A DNA stretch of 64,000 bases from Nepenthes gracilis (lineage: Eukaryota; Streptophyta; Magnoliopsida; Caryophyllales; Nepenthaceae), in assembly GCA_033239525.1 (NCBI GenBank), contig BSYO01000009.1, forward strand, positions 14,839,299-14,903,298, written 5' to 3'. Every line of letters starts with the position of its first letter. The stretch's first letter is position 1. Below are positions 47,590 through 64,000 of this stretch, one piece after another. Below the pieces are notes generated by a model, which did no database searches, had not been told where the DNA came from, and was given only the letters and a program-made list of their open reading frames with translations. The position numbers and the translations under genes are program-made.

Positions 47590-48290
47590 GTCCTTCTTCA
47601 TGTGCATTTTTGTCTTATAGGAAAAACACTTGAATTCTTTCTCAATGTCAACTTATAGAGTATCTTATATTTTCTCTTTTAGTTGATTTAGACTTTTTTT
47701 TATTATTTTGTCATAAATATGGTTTTACCTAATTCTATAATAAGTCTTTTTTTTTCTCTTGATTACACAAAGTTATAAGTTTATTTATTAATTATTTATC
47801 TTTATATAATGATAAAAGATTTTAAAATGTCCATATTATGGTGAAAACATATTTATAATATAATATATAAGAAAAGACTCAAATATATCAATCTCAAGAG
47901 TTCTAACTGAACTACTATATCCTTTATCTATATGATGTGCTCACATGCTGTTTTAATACTAGTATTTTCATAAATAAAAATTTTATAATTAAGATGCTAG
48001 TAAGTGTTTTATTTGAAGTATCAAATTGCTCAACACATAGCTTTATTAAATTTGGGATATTATTATATAAATCAACAAATTATAAATATTAATAGAGATT
48101 TTAGTCTTTATGAATATTAAATTGAGGCAATTAGACTACTCTTACCATTCATAAAGAGTAATATCGATTGGAATGTTTGTTTTGGTAAAATTAGATGGTT
48201 TTTTTCGTATAGTATAATCAATATTCATCCACGCTAAAGAAGAAGAAATTTTTCTTTTTAAATTTTATAATTATCACCTATTAATTTGAG
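47590..48290 (-). pseudogene. copia G: gag remnant with zinc knuckle
   Basis: On minus, gag begins near 48290 with LKLIGDNYKIWKEKF, the conserved start of copia gag (L.G.NY..W). Degraded core segments follow around 48050-48180 (EQFDTSNKTL near 48010). A knuckle remnant at about 47600-47640 reads KCFSYKTKMHMKKDY, where two of the four metal ligands (second and last Cys) are Tyr. The protease between 47100 and 47590 could not be identified with certainty. Confidence 0.7.
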
Positions 48291-48299
48291 AATATTATA

Positions 48300-50179
48300 T
48301 CTTATATCAGAAAAATTTAGAGATTGTACAACTGTTTAGAATGAAAAGTATATATTTAAAATATAATATATTAAGAGTAATAAATAAATAAATAATATAT
48401 ATTATCAATATAAATCATATTTCATGAATCAAACCACATAAATAATATATATTGTTTTTAAATATGGAAAAAGCAACACAAATTCCACCCCCATGTCAAT
48501 GTCACGACGAGTGCGCCACTAAGAAGACGACTGAAGTGCGGCAGTCGCAACTTATATATATATATATATTCAACAAGAGAAAGAAAACTAGTAAATAGTA
48601 GCTGGTAGAGGATGATGTGTTCCCTCTTGATTAGTTATTTTAGACCTTCTAATAATTTATTTTACTCTATTTTTGCACTAGTTTGCTATGTCCCATTTTG
48701 CCTAGTCTTTCAAATTGTTTTTGTACAAACCGACGTTTTGTAAGTAGTTCACTCTATAAACTCTGATACAATGTGTTTATTTATAGACAATATGAATGTA
48801 AATACAAAAATTATAATAATTGTACATATAAAACTAAAACATATTGGATTCTTAATATCTTTGTAGAATTTAAAATAATCAAAAACCAATAATTTCCTTA
48901 ACATAATACAAGAAAATTATGCAAACTAATTAGAAAACGATAATTTTGTTAACGTACTAAAAGAATATCGTCTCAGCTTTTTGTGCATTTGTGACTCAAA
49001 ATTTTGATGGAAAAAAAAATGACTATACAATTTGCGCATGTACCAAATTACCCAGCATGTATAGAGACAAATGCATGCAGTATTATCCTGAAATTTTACC
49101 ATCATTATACAAGTACAATAGTCCATGCAGCTAGAGAGCTGCCAATTCCAGTCCCTTAACATTTTGTGAAGAGAGAGACGAGACAAACTTGCATGAGCCA
49201 TGTCTCCTGCTTCTCTGCGCCCTTTGTCCGTGAAAAATTTCCGTACTTCTAGAAAAACTCCTTACCCAATACATGCGCCAGTGACGAAAACTTCTACTTA
49301 ATTTGAAGAACTGCGTAATTCAAATCGATGTGGAAAATATATTGAGATTGGATTGGATAAAGGGGACGCGTTGAATTTCAAAAGGTAAGTATGATATTTG
49401 CTTAGTATATGTATGATAAATCACGTTAAGTTAAATAATATTAATCACTCCATGAGTAAAGCCAAACGTATCCGTCAAAATATATTATGTCAGCATGCAT
49501 TTGAAACTATATTTCAAGGGCATTGCAATAAATGAGAATAATGTCAACATGGCATTTGTAGGAAAATTCACATCGAAATTAAACAAAAAAAAAGGAAAAA
49601 AAGAAAACATGACTAATCTGTTTGCTGGGGTTTTCCCAGTTAATATGTGACATGCATAGTCTTGATTTTCCAGATTATCAGATGAGAAAAAATATAATCT
49701 ATTATGAGTTTTATTTTTTTTTCTTTTTCTTTAAAAGAAAGGAGAAAAGATTTAATTTAGTATGGAGCGATTAATTGTGTATTCTTATCAATAACAAATG
49801 AAAAAAAAAAAAAAAAGAAAAGAGAAGGTTTTTGTCGACTGCCCCACTAACTGACCATGCAGGACAAGTAAATGGTGATTGCTCGAATACCCAACAACAC
49901 ACAAATAGGGGGAGGACGATGACGGTGTTTTTGAGGCAAATTCTCATGAACTGTCATACTTATCCACTTGTATAGCCCTACACTGTTAGGTCATGGACAT
50001 ATGTACCGGAAATACAACGGGACATGTCGGTGGTTGCTGAATGACCAGAGATAGTGGCTTCATTTCTCAACTAGAATTGATATGAAAAAACACCCTTTTC
50101 TTTAATACATGATGCACTTATGCCTGATTATCAGCACAATATCAACTGATTTATTTATATAGATACATTACATTACATC
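48300..50179. other. AT-rich intergenic DNA, no gene recognised
   Basis: Contains a (TA)n run at about 48552-48569 and an A-rich tract near 49801-49817. A 91-codon minus frame at 48926-49201 has no recognisable domain. A copia 5' LTR for element G should lie at its left edge but could not be delimited. Confidence 0.5.
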
Positions 50180-52316
50180 TATGATGGACCATGTTTTTTT
50201 TTAACCGAAATCCGGTAAAGTTTTGATAGAAAAATGGCCGCCAAATAAATACAACTTGTACAAAATTGTACAGAAAATAATATATAACCACACATTACAT
50301 CATAGGATCCAAAATAGCTACAACAAACACGTGATACCAACGTTATAATTTCAAATATGATGTTGGCTCAGACAAAATGCCATTAGGTTCCTAAACAAAT
50401 CATATAGACCTGCGGAAGCATATGCATCTATCAAATACAATAAAAATTAAGCTACATGAATATCACCATCATACATATACTTCAATATACAAAACCCTCT
50501 CAAATATATAGAATACTTCATAAAAAGAGGGACAATTCTACAAAAACTAAGTCCTCAAGATTTATTCTCCAAGTCTTCAACCTACCGACTTCTAATCTTC
50601 CACCACACCCTATTGGGTATAAGTTCGTGCTTATCTGGAGGTAAGAAAAAATAATAACGGTGAGCCTAATATTCAGAAAGTATAATATAATTAAAGATAA
50701 TAAATAATATATATAAAATAAAATAAATGAAGGATATATGAGCATAATGAAGATGCATAAATATAAATCATGATCAAATGTATTTTCAAGAATACATTTA
50801 TTTTCCCTGATTTATAGATTTTTCGTTAGATTCCAAAATATGTATAACCTTTTTACTTTGTGAATTAGGGCCGGTAAACCTTACCAACTAACGGAATAAC
50901 CGATTGAGGAATGGAATATGTTTGCACCTACACATTCTGAAGCACTACCCACAAATCTCAACTTTAATATCTCGTAGCGGACGGTACCCGATACTTAGGG
51001 TAAAATAAAAGATACACCACCAGAACATTTCTTATGGTTTAAGAGTATTCTTCGATCTACCATTGTAATATCCTAAATTATACTATGAAATACTATCCTT
51101 TGAAATATAAATTCGTGGTCTAAGTTTTACAATTCTTATTCTTTAAGAAAAAGTCTACCAAATTTCTTTCATAAAATTCTTATTCTGAAGAAAACAAATC
51201 ATAACATATTAAATTGTGGCATTCCCTTCATATATTTTGAAAGTCTTTAATAATTCTTTGACACAAATATAGATAATCGTTTCTTATGCATTCATATCTT
51301 CACATGCTTTCAATTATATGTATAAATCAATATAAAACTTTGAACATGTAAGGAATTCTTACTACAAAGTGTCGGACATAACTTTAGAGCATTCGAACAA
51401 TAAATCTCATCATAATTTCATACAACATAATTTTCAGAACATATACAAAATAGCATACAAAACGTACATGTTGATAATTATCTCAATTTATGTCCGATAA
51501 TATTCCTGAAACACGTAAAATTAACATATACAAAATAAATATACATAAATGCTAAATAATCGGAATACCCATATCCTTGAAGTTAGGATTTTCAAGTTTT
51601 AAAATCAAATCATGTACAAACCCTAATTTTTGTGGGTAAAGTTGCTGGGGTGCGGATTAGGGTTTCCTAGTGTGCAAAATAGCATAAAACTACAAAATCG
51701 GTTACCCAATCGATATATTAACATATACAAGATATGTGTATCCATAGTCAAAAGCAAATTCATACATAAATCTCAAAATAAATGAGTAAAATTGTTCCGA
51801 ACGCGGGGTTAGGGTTTCAGTATGAAAAACTGATCAAAATTAAGAAATCGGATATGAAATCCACATATGTGTATACTCAAATCATGGGTAATACAAAATA
51901 TGAACTTAATCGGATATCAAAACAATGATATCTGAAGAAAATGAAACAAAAGTGCAAAAAAATAAAAGAAAATGGTATGAGTACACTTGCCTTAACCCGA
52001 TCTACAACTTCTTTAACTATCTCCAAATTAGAATCGAACTCAAGAGTTTTGATCTTTCCCTTCTCTCTCTTCTCCATCACACACTCTCTCTCTTCTTTCC
52101 CGCGGAGGCAGTGAGAAAATCACCCGAATAAACCCTTGTGGATTTATAAATCTTGGGCTGGCGCTGCGCGCCTAGATCTATCACCCGGCAGGTTTACTCC
52201 CGTCAAATCGTCCAATGGTTTTGAAACTTAATTTTTTCATATGAATTAAGCCCAATCTTGATTATATTGATTTAATTATCCGCAAATACAATGTTTGAAA
52301 ACCAATGCATTATAAT
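50180..52316 (-). repeat. 3' LTR of element I
   Basis: Aligns with 55457-57610 over its whole length, for example GTCGGACATAA (51370 and 56651) and CGGACGGTACCCGATACTTA (50978 and 56258). A TATA box (minus, 52150-52143) and GCAAGT (51990-51985) are kept. The inner edge lies beside the purine tract AAGTGGTGGAGA (minus, 52329-52318). Confidence 0.85.
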
Positions 52317-55300
52317 TCTCCACCACTTATAGAAAGTTCATTCTCGAAATTTAACAAACTTCAAGATTTACAATTAGGAAAATCCTTTTAGAATATCTTC
52401 TTTATGATCCTATATCACATCCCTAATCAAATGACTTATTCTAGGGGGCCTTATACAAATGAATCATCTTATTTCCCAACATCTCATATTTCCTATCCAA
52501 ATCTAGGTTAAAGCCTTATCATAAGACAAATTTCTAATATCCAAAATGGCTTAAACTAATCACTTACTAATTTCCTCATTTATCGATGTAAGGGAGACTT
52601 CATGACAATTCACAAAATCTAAAGGCAATCCAGATTATATTGGCTATTCTCCTATTTAATTTAATACCTCAACGAGCTAATGAACTTTTACTTCAATGCA
52701 TCCTAAGTCTTGAAAATAATTGATCACATGGAACCTCAAACTTTTTCTGAAATCTCTGGGGCCATGGGCCCACATGCTACTATCACGCTACTCTGATTAA
52801 CCATTTACTTACATATTAAAATCAACCCTAATTTTTGTCCATTGATTCATTGGACACCTAGCTCATACAGTAACTATAGACCTAAGAAAATCTTAGAGGT
52901 GTCGATATATCTAAGGAAAAACCCATAATCCTTAGATTATAACCAACATAGGAAACAAGATTGAAGCAATTATCCCAAAAGTTTCAGTACAGTCTCAGGT
53001 CATTACCAAAGCCTCAAAATTTGAATATTTAACAACTTATCATCTCGTTAGCATACTGACAAGCCAACTTATTTAATCCAATCATATCACCCAAATTCTC
53101 TATAAATGGATGGTCCTCAATAGCTATCCCACAATTTTCCAAACACATGTAGTCGCTACAGTTCTCGAAGAACACTTAATGGACATCTTACTAGATTCAC
53201 CCAGAATCAAAAGAAATGCACACTTTTGCGACATCAATCAATTTTTTCCAAATGTGCCATCGTTCAAATCCCTATAGAACCACATTCATGCCATCAAAGA
53301 AGTTACATACCCAACATGACAATTCCTTAAGTCAAACTCAGACTCTATCCCAATAAAGCACACGACTAATTGCCTTTTCAATCCATGACACAATTCTCAA
53401 ATAGAATTCATACATTCCCATGATCTTATGAATTCCTCGATGAGGCATTCACCAAATTGCCCCAAATATGGCCGAAAGATCTACTCTATTAAATCCACTA
53501 AAATACCAATGAACTTTCAAACCTAAATGGCATTACGGAAATTTGTAAAAACCGCCTCTTTATCCCAAAAGCTGCCACGGGCATAGCTCTCAATTATCCA
53601 TCATCAACAACATTATGGATACAGATCGACCTTAGAAAACATTGAGCTCTTGCGATAGATCAAATAAATCACCTAATCAAATTTGCTTATCAAACCATTC
53701 ATCTCCTGGATAATTTAAATTTTTAAAAATCTACAAATAATCTCATTAATTCATCTTACATACCTCAAATATTCTAGAGCATCCCACAGCGGCATCTAAC
53801 TAATACTTCATCGGTTCTGTACGGAATCCTTAAAGATCGATGTTGATTCTAACCCAATCTTGAAGTATCAATCAAGAGATCAATCACCTAATCTTCCTTT
53901 CATAACATCCTCAAATATTCACACGACCAAAACTTCTCAGTGACCACAAAATGACCTCTAGATGTGGTCTCATATACTAAATGGACTCAACGTAATTCCT
54001 CATTAAACAATTTGTAGGCAAGACGATACTAATTTCCTAATACCTCGATCAACTTTGACTCCTACTTAGAATTTCATAACCCAATTGCATGATGTAATAT
54101 CCTTACCAATTCAATTTACATTAGTATGGCGACTCACCAACCAAATCACTACCAAAATCATATCAAAGTTCGGTAACTCAAAATAAATCAGTTTAGCCAA
54201 ACTAATCATATCTATGGGCCCAAGAAAATATCATAGACCTCGATATCGTTAGTATTAAGTCTAGATCCTTAGATAAACGAATAAACTTAGATATCACAAA
54301 TAAAAATATAGATTCGGGATTCAAAAACAATACATGTACTACAATATCAAATCTAGGAATCTTACTTTCCATCACGATAGATGACACTCTACACCTTAGG
54401 CCATCACCAAAAAACCCTGATCTAAGACACTAGACTTCTTCACTATCAAACCCATAGATAAGTCATTCCCTGATCATGTGACTGAACCATCTACGATTTG
54501 AAATATGCTCCCAAAATTTTATTGGAAAGATATTTATCCATAAAAGTATCTACAAACATATTCCCCGATATCTCTCTATCATTCAGACCCATGACTACTT
54601 TCTCATCAACCACCCATGGTCGACTTTACCTTTTGACTTATATGAGGTAAACATTACCTTATCTTCTTGTTGACATTTGATCACTACAAATACCATTTCA
54701 ATTTTCAGGATTCATATTTCAATCTCTATTGAATCCATGCCATCTAAAAATTCAACCATTTGATCATTAATAAATTGATCATAAATTGACATCCTTGGAT
54801 TCGCTAGCACTAGAAAATAACTACAAGTTATATTATCCTTGAGCCGGCGATTCCACCCCATCCGTCATACTTGCCATACTGTTCAAACATCCTTATATCT
54901 TGTCCTCAAATCAAGATCCACCTAAGTTAATCCTCAAGGTATCCTTTTTCAACATCCCTTCTCCCGGTTCTTGCTCGGACTAAACCATCCAAGACTTTCA
55001 AGTGTCGCCATCCCACTCAATAGATTCAAATACTCGGCCTCTCTATCACGTGATTGACCACCTTCACATGTTGGCCTTTGGCATGATCAATTACAGATAT
55101 CCTTTCTGAAATGATAACAACGTGGGTTAGATTACAACTCAACTCAAATATTAACCAGGGCACTAAACATTATACGGTCAAATATAACTAACAGGTTCTA
55201 ATATTAATCCTAGCCTAAGTGGATTAACTTAACTTGATTAAGACACTAATTAGGTTACCGCAACTAGACAATCGAGCTTAACTACTTATTCTGATTTAAT

Positions 55301-55445
55301 TCTAACCTAAATCATTCAAACTATGATAAGTTGAACCATCCAATCTATTTTAATTGTCCAATGTTTTCATCTACTTATACAATCTATTTTACTTTAATCT
55401 AAACTTTTGCATAAGATTTAAATCAAATTTAAGACATCTCATTCT
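52317..55445 (-). pseudogene. element I interior: gag and RT remnants
   Basis: On minus, a gag-like start near 55060 reads REAEYLNLLSGMATLESLG, resembling the REAAYIDLLERM segment of D gag. Around 53850-53450 a decayed reverse transcriptase is recognisable: RLFVDF, then SSMFSKVDL, RRFLQISVMPFRF and IFRPYLGQFGE. The FIDD catalytic box reads LIEE or is lost. Between these blocks (53900-54780) and beyond (52330-53450) no domain could be named with confidence, and stops occur throughout. Orientation agrees with the LTR and primer site. Confidence 0.6.
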
Positions 55446-57610
55446 CTTATACCAATTGTGACGGACCACGTTTTTTCTAATCAGAATTCGGCAGAGTTCT
55501 AATAGAAAAACGACCGTCAAATAAATACAACATATACAAAACCCTTCATAGTAAACAACATATAACCACATATTATATTACATGATCCAAAAATAGTCAC
55601 AACAAATACATGACACCAACGTCATAACCCTGGGTATGACGTTGGATTAGACAAGATGCCACTAGAGTTCCAAACAAATCACACAGACCTGTGAAAGTAT
55701 ATACATCCATTAAATACGGTAGAAACTAAGCTATATGAACATCATCATCATACATATGTATCAATATACAAAATCCTCTCAAATATACGAATTACTCCAT
55801 AAAAGAGGTGCGATTCTACAAAAATTAAGTCCTCAAGATTTATCCTCCAAGCCTTCAGTCTAGTCGATTTCTAATCATTAATTGCGTCCTATCGGATATA
55901 AATTCGTACTCATTTGGAGGTAAGAAAAAATAGTAAGGGTGAGTCAAATAATCAATAAGTATAATATAATTAAAGATAATAAATAATATATATAAAATAA
56001 AGTAGAGGAGGGGTATATGAGTATAATGAGGATGTATAAATATAAGTCATGATCAAATATATTTTTCAAAATACATTTATCTTTTATGATTTACTAATCT
56101 TTCATTAGATTCCAAAATATACATAACTTCTTTACTTTGCAGACTAGGACCGATGGGCCTTATTAGCTAACGGAGTAGTCGATCGAGGAATAGAATGTGT
56201 TTGCACCTATACATTCTAAAGCGCTATCCATGAATCTCAACTTTAATGTCCCATAGTGGACGGTACCCGATACTTAGGGCCAAATAAAAGATACATCACC
56301 AGAATATCTTCCGTGGTCTAAGAGTATTCATCAATATACAATTGTAATATCCTAATGCATGCCATGTAATACTATCATCTGAAATATAAATCCGTAATTC
56401 AAGTTTCACAATTTCTTATTCTTAAAGAGAAAGTCTATCAAACTTCTTTCACAAAATTCTTACTCTGAAAGAATGAATCATAATATATTAAATTATGGCA
56501 TTTTCCTTTGTATACTTTGAAAGTCTTTCATAATTCTTTAATATAGATATAGATAATCGTTTCTTATATATTTATGTCTTCACATACTTTCAATTATATG
56601 CATAAATCAATATAAAACTTTAAATATGTAAGGAATTCTTACCATAAAGTGTCGGACATAATTTTAGAGCTTTTGGACAATAAATCTTATCATAATTTCA
56701 TGTAACAAATTTTCGGAACATATACAAAATAATATACAAAACGTACATGTAGATAATTATTTTAATTCATGTCCGATAATATTCCCGGAGCACATAAAAT
56801 TAACATATACAAAATAAATGTACATAAATGTCAAATTATTAGAATACCCACGTCCATAAAGTTAGGATTTCCAAATTCTAAAATAAAATCATGCACCAAC
56901 CCTAATTTTCGTGGGTAAAGATGCCGGGTGAGGCATAGGGCTTCCTAGTGTACAAAACTGTATAAAGCTACCAAATCAAATGCCCAATTGATAAATTAAC
57001 ATATACAAAGTATGAATATCATATTCTAAAGCCAATTCTTGTATAAATCTCAAAATAAAAGGTAAAATCATTCCGGGCACAAGGTTAGGGTTTCAGTATG
57101 AAAAATCGGTCAAAACTAAGAAATCGGATGTGAAATTCACATATATGTATGCTCAAATCATGGATAACACAAAATATAAATTTAATTGGGTATCGGAATG
57201 AGAATATCCAAAGAAAATGGAATAAAAGTGTAAAGAAACGAAAGATGAGGGTATGAGTGCACTTGCCTCGACCCGATCTACAACTTTTCTAATTAATTCT
57301 AAGTCAGAATGAACCCAAGAGTTTCGATCTCCTCGTTCTCTCTCTTTTCCATCACACACTATCTCTCTTCTGTCCCGCGGAGGCCGTGAGAGAGTCGCCA
57401 GAATAAACCCTCGCAGGTTTATAAATCTCGAGCTGGAACTCGAGTGCCTGGCGGGCGGTGGCCCACTAGCTCGGCCGCCCGATAGGCCTACTTTACCGAA
57501 TTGTCTTACGGTCTTGAAATTTAATTTTTTTCATATGAATTAAGCTCAAATTTGATTATATTAATTTAATTATCCCTAAATACGATATTTAAAAATCAAT
57601 TCATTATAAT
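55446..57610 (-). repeat. 5' LTR (55457-57610) and primer site of element I
   Basis: The primer site on minus reads ATTGGTATAAGAG (55456-55444), one base different from the D/E/F site. The LTR ends next to it with CGTGGTCCGTCACA. TATA (57425-57418) and GCAAGT (57266-57261) are present on minus. Confidence 0.85.
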
Positions 57611-59410
57611 ATCATACAAAAAAATGTTATCATATTGATTTAACACGAGCTTTGAGGATTGAGAGAAGCTATAATGCCGGGTGCGGAGCAACATCGTGAT
57701 GGCCCATTCTAGAGATTAGATGAGATCCCACAGCTGATATTTTTAATTCAAGGGTGTGAGGAGCTACAATTACATTGAGGATGCTGAAAGGGAAGAAGTA
57801 ATTTAGAGTTCATTTTTTCTTTCTTATTTCATTTTGTATTTGGTTGCTTTCGGAATGCCAACTCTTCTCGGACCAAGAGAAACAATATCTCTTATGAAGA
57901 CGACCTATTTTATCCCTAAAAACTAGCTGTTCATTTAAAAATTAACGGTTGTATTCTCCGTCCATCCCCTTCTCCTCTACTTTATGACCCCGAGGATTTC
58001 GATTTGCTGTCACACAAGCAGTGCCACGTCCATGTCGTTGTACAGCAACCAAAAAATTTTAGGTTGTGAGAATGGGTGGGGAAGGAGTAGTTGTAAAAAC
58101 CAAGGAGGGGGAAAAGTTGTAAAGATGCTCTCCCTTTTTCCCAGTATTTGGATGCCTATTCCTTGCTCTCTAACGTGCCAACGAAGAACAAATGGAGTCG
58201 ATGGCTTCCAGTGGTAGGGTACCGACCTCTGTTTGGTACCACTCAAAGCAATTCCTGACTTTTCCCCCTCTGAAGTTTTGCCTATTGGATTCAATTCTAT
58301 CATAATTGTACCCTCTTACCTTATAAAATAAAATATTGGTAAAATCAATCTTTATATAATGTTAAAAGCAGATGCCATTTTACTCCCGTTTTGTGGCAAA
58401 TGTTAATTTTTTTTTAAAATTTTTCGCCCAATGCTATAAATATTTTTATAAAAATCTAATTATCATAATTTTATGTACTTACCTGTCATCTTTAGCTGAT
58501 TTTGTAACAGTTGATTCTATGATGATTGAACGTAATAGTTTTTTTTTTGCTTAAAATATATATTATGAGTCCTGTAGATATTATCAAAATAAATTTCTTA
58601 AAACGCCCTAATAGCCAAATCCAAACTCATATATAGCTGGAACAGTTTTTTTATTTTTTATTTTTTTTGGATAATAGAGACCGCCACATTAGGAGGAAAA
58701 TCCAACTCATATTGGAAAAGAAAACGCATTTACCTTTCGTTAACGTTGGTAAAGTCACCAAATATATATACCAGTTAAAATATAATATTTTCTATACAAA
58801 AAAATCAAAAAAAAAAAAAAACCCATTTAAAAAACATTCAAAGGACTACATTTATTTTGATAGTCATATTTCTCAACTCTATTTCTATCAATTAAAATCA
58901 TTTGGCAGGGCTCAATACACTTTTAAAACACATGCACATCTTATCTGCGTCTTTTACGTAATAATTCGGAAAATATTCACATTAGAATAAATGCACTGAT
59001 AATTTAAATGCAAAAATCCTAACAGACGGATTGGCGCGAGTAAATAAAGAAAAGAAAGACTAAACTTACCACCTTTTTCGAAAACATTCATTTAAACAAA
59101 GTCATACACACACAAGCTCAAAGTCAGACAGACCACCCAAAAGAACTCAATCATAAATCGATTACTAACTAGTAAAAATAATATAAAAAAATATACACTC
59201 ATAGTATAATATGATGAAAAGTTTTCATGCTTTACTTGCTCGACAATGCCATTCATCAATCACACTAAAAAGTGGTGCTTCATCTACTTTTACCGATGCC
59301 AATTCCGCTAAGCATTCTGAACCAGATCTAATTTTGATATTCCCTGGAAACAGGCTCAAAATTCAAATTATCATTAAAAAATAGCTTATATATATATATA
59401 TATATATCTA
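57611..59410. other. intergenic DNA between element I and CDC48
   Basis: No recognisable gene. Contains AT-rich stretches, an A-run near 58800-58818 and a (TA)n microsatellite at about 59386-59408. Short frames on both strands around 57984-58303 overlap each other and show no domain. Confidence 0.5.
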
Positions 59411-59774
59411 TATCTTTTTTCATTTTACACCTAATTTTCGTTCTGAAGCAAGCAAGGAGCTCTCACGGAAAAACAGAACAACTAACGTGACTCGGTCCTC
59501 TGATTTTGCCCATTCAAAAGGAAGGGAGAGGCTGGGAGACACGAGTACGATAAGATTCCAAAAAAATAAAAATAAATAAAAAGAAGAAGTCAGTGTGGGC
59601 CACACATCTGAGCCCAAACCCTCCCCTACCTTACCAAGCGGGAGCCACAATTCTACGGAACCGAACCCACCCCTGACCGCGTACGAAAACCAACAATTTT
59701 TTTTTTTTTTTTTTTTTTTGGGGGAGTGGGAAAGAGATGACAACTGCAATCACATCCATGGTGACAAGTAACTC
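59411..59774 (-). other. probable CDC48 3' UTR and downstream flank
   Basis: Lies directly after the CDC48 stop codon. On minus it begins with a C-rich stretch followed by about 23 A residues (plus-strand T-run at 59697-59719). The transcript end cannot be fixed from sequence alone. Confidence 0.4.

Positions 59775-64000
<4,226 letters not shown>

Larger units (their letters stand above)
16150..48300 (-). mobile_element. Ty1/copia element G, split by a 26-kb nested insertion
   Basis: Minus-strand copia polyprotein pieces lie on both sides of element C and join in the correct order. On the right are gag (48290-47590), GAG_pre and integrase N-terminus (47090-46690). On the left are the rest of integrase (20762-20290), reverse transcriptase (19990-19196) and RNase H (19195-18300), then a second RNase H copy and an LTR-like tail down to about 16150. 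The break falls inside integrase between an EYYGKY-like end (46690-46720) and the next integrase block. The flanking pentamers, GACTA (20758-20762) and GTGTA (46690-46694), match at 3 of 5 positions. Confidence 0.75.
50180..57610 (-). mobile_element. gypsy element I, decayed, with both LTRs
   Basis: Two direct copies of an LTR of about 2.15 kb (50180-52316 and 55457-57610) bracket a 3.1-kb interior. On minus: 5' LTR, primer site, gag remnant, RT remnant, purine tract, 3' LTR. The interior is far shorter than the roughly 4.5-6 kb of D and E, so much of pol is deleted. The LTRs align almost without gaps and differ mainly by transitions. Confidence 0.8.

Noticed and set aside
48926..49201. 91-codon minus frame as a possible gene
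   Set aside because: No domain, no similarity recognised, no supporting promoter or splice structure in AT-rich DNA.
51877..57359. Two similar minus frames (51877-52080 and 57153-57359) that looked like a conserved small protein
   Set aside because: They are the same position in the two LTRs of element I, so the similarity is that of the LTR itself, and the frame is not kept in other LTR families.
57984..58303. Overlapping frames on plus (77 aa) and minus (97 aa)
   Set aside because: Both open by chance over the same bases, with no recognisable motif or family.

Overview
This is a plant nuclear window, almost certainly from an angiosperm. It carries one cellular gene, a CDC48/p97 AAA+ ATPase with plant-type introns, at the right edge on the minus strand. 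Nearly everything else is LTR-retrotransposon sequence at several stages of decay, separated by AT-rich intergenic DNA. Ty3/gypsy elements with a C-terminal chromodomain (Tekay/Del-like) dominate, with Ty1/copia remnants among them. No tRNA, rRNA, CRISPR or bacterial feature was seen.

Layout. 1-2480: minus-strand copia (SIRE/Maximus-like) gag and protease remnant. 3344-9911: very old gypsy sequence, with gag on minus, an LTR on minus, pol on plus and an LTR on plus, so that two LTRs of one family face each other. 9912-16150: AT-rich DNA with a degenerate local duplication, simple repeats and a hairpin, and no recognisable gene. 16150-48300: one minus-strand copia element (G) split by a 26-kb nest. 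48300-50180: AT-rich, nothing recognised. 50180-57610: a decayed minus-strand gypsy element (I) with both LTRs. 57611-59410: intergenic. 59775-64000: CDC48 from the end of its N-domain to the stop codon.

The nest can be peeled layer by layer. Gypsy element C (20763-46689) landed inside the integrase of copia G. Element D (from 24885) landed inside the 3' LTR of C. Element E (33181-43064) landed inside the 3' LTR of D. A solo LTR of the D family (36567-38711) then interrupted the RNase H domain of E and still has a perfect 5-bp target duplication (GAAGG). A minus-strand relative of D, element F (43558-46505), occupies the right side. One deletion joining the D 3' LTR to the F gag would explain the loss of the D LTR end, the middle of the C LTR, and the F pol and 3' LTR.

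None of the retroelements looks autonomous: all have stops, frameshifts or lost catalytic residues. Their LTRs still show a shared plan: TATA box, purine-rich leader, conserved GCAAGT word, tandem minisatellites, and an initiator-Met-tRNA primer site next to the LTR. CDC48 reads cleanly over six exons. Its last exon is out of frame from the canonical acceptor, and a second AG 7 nt downstream restores the frame.
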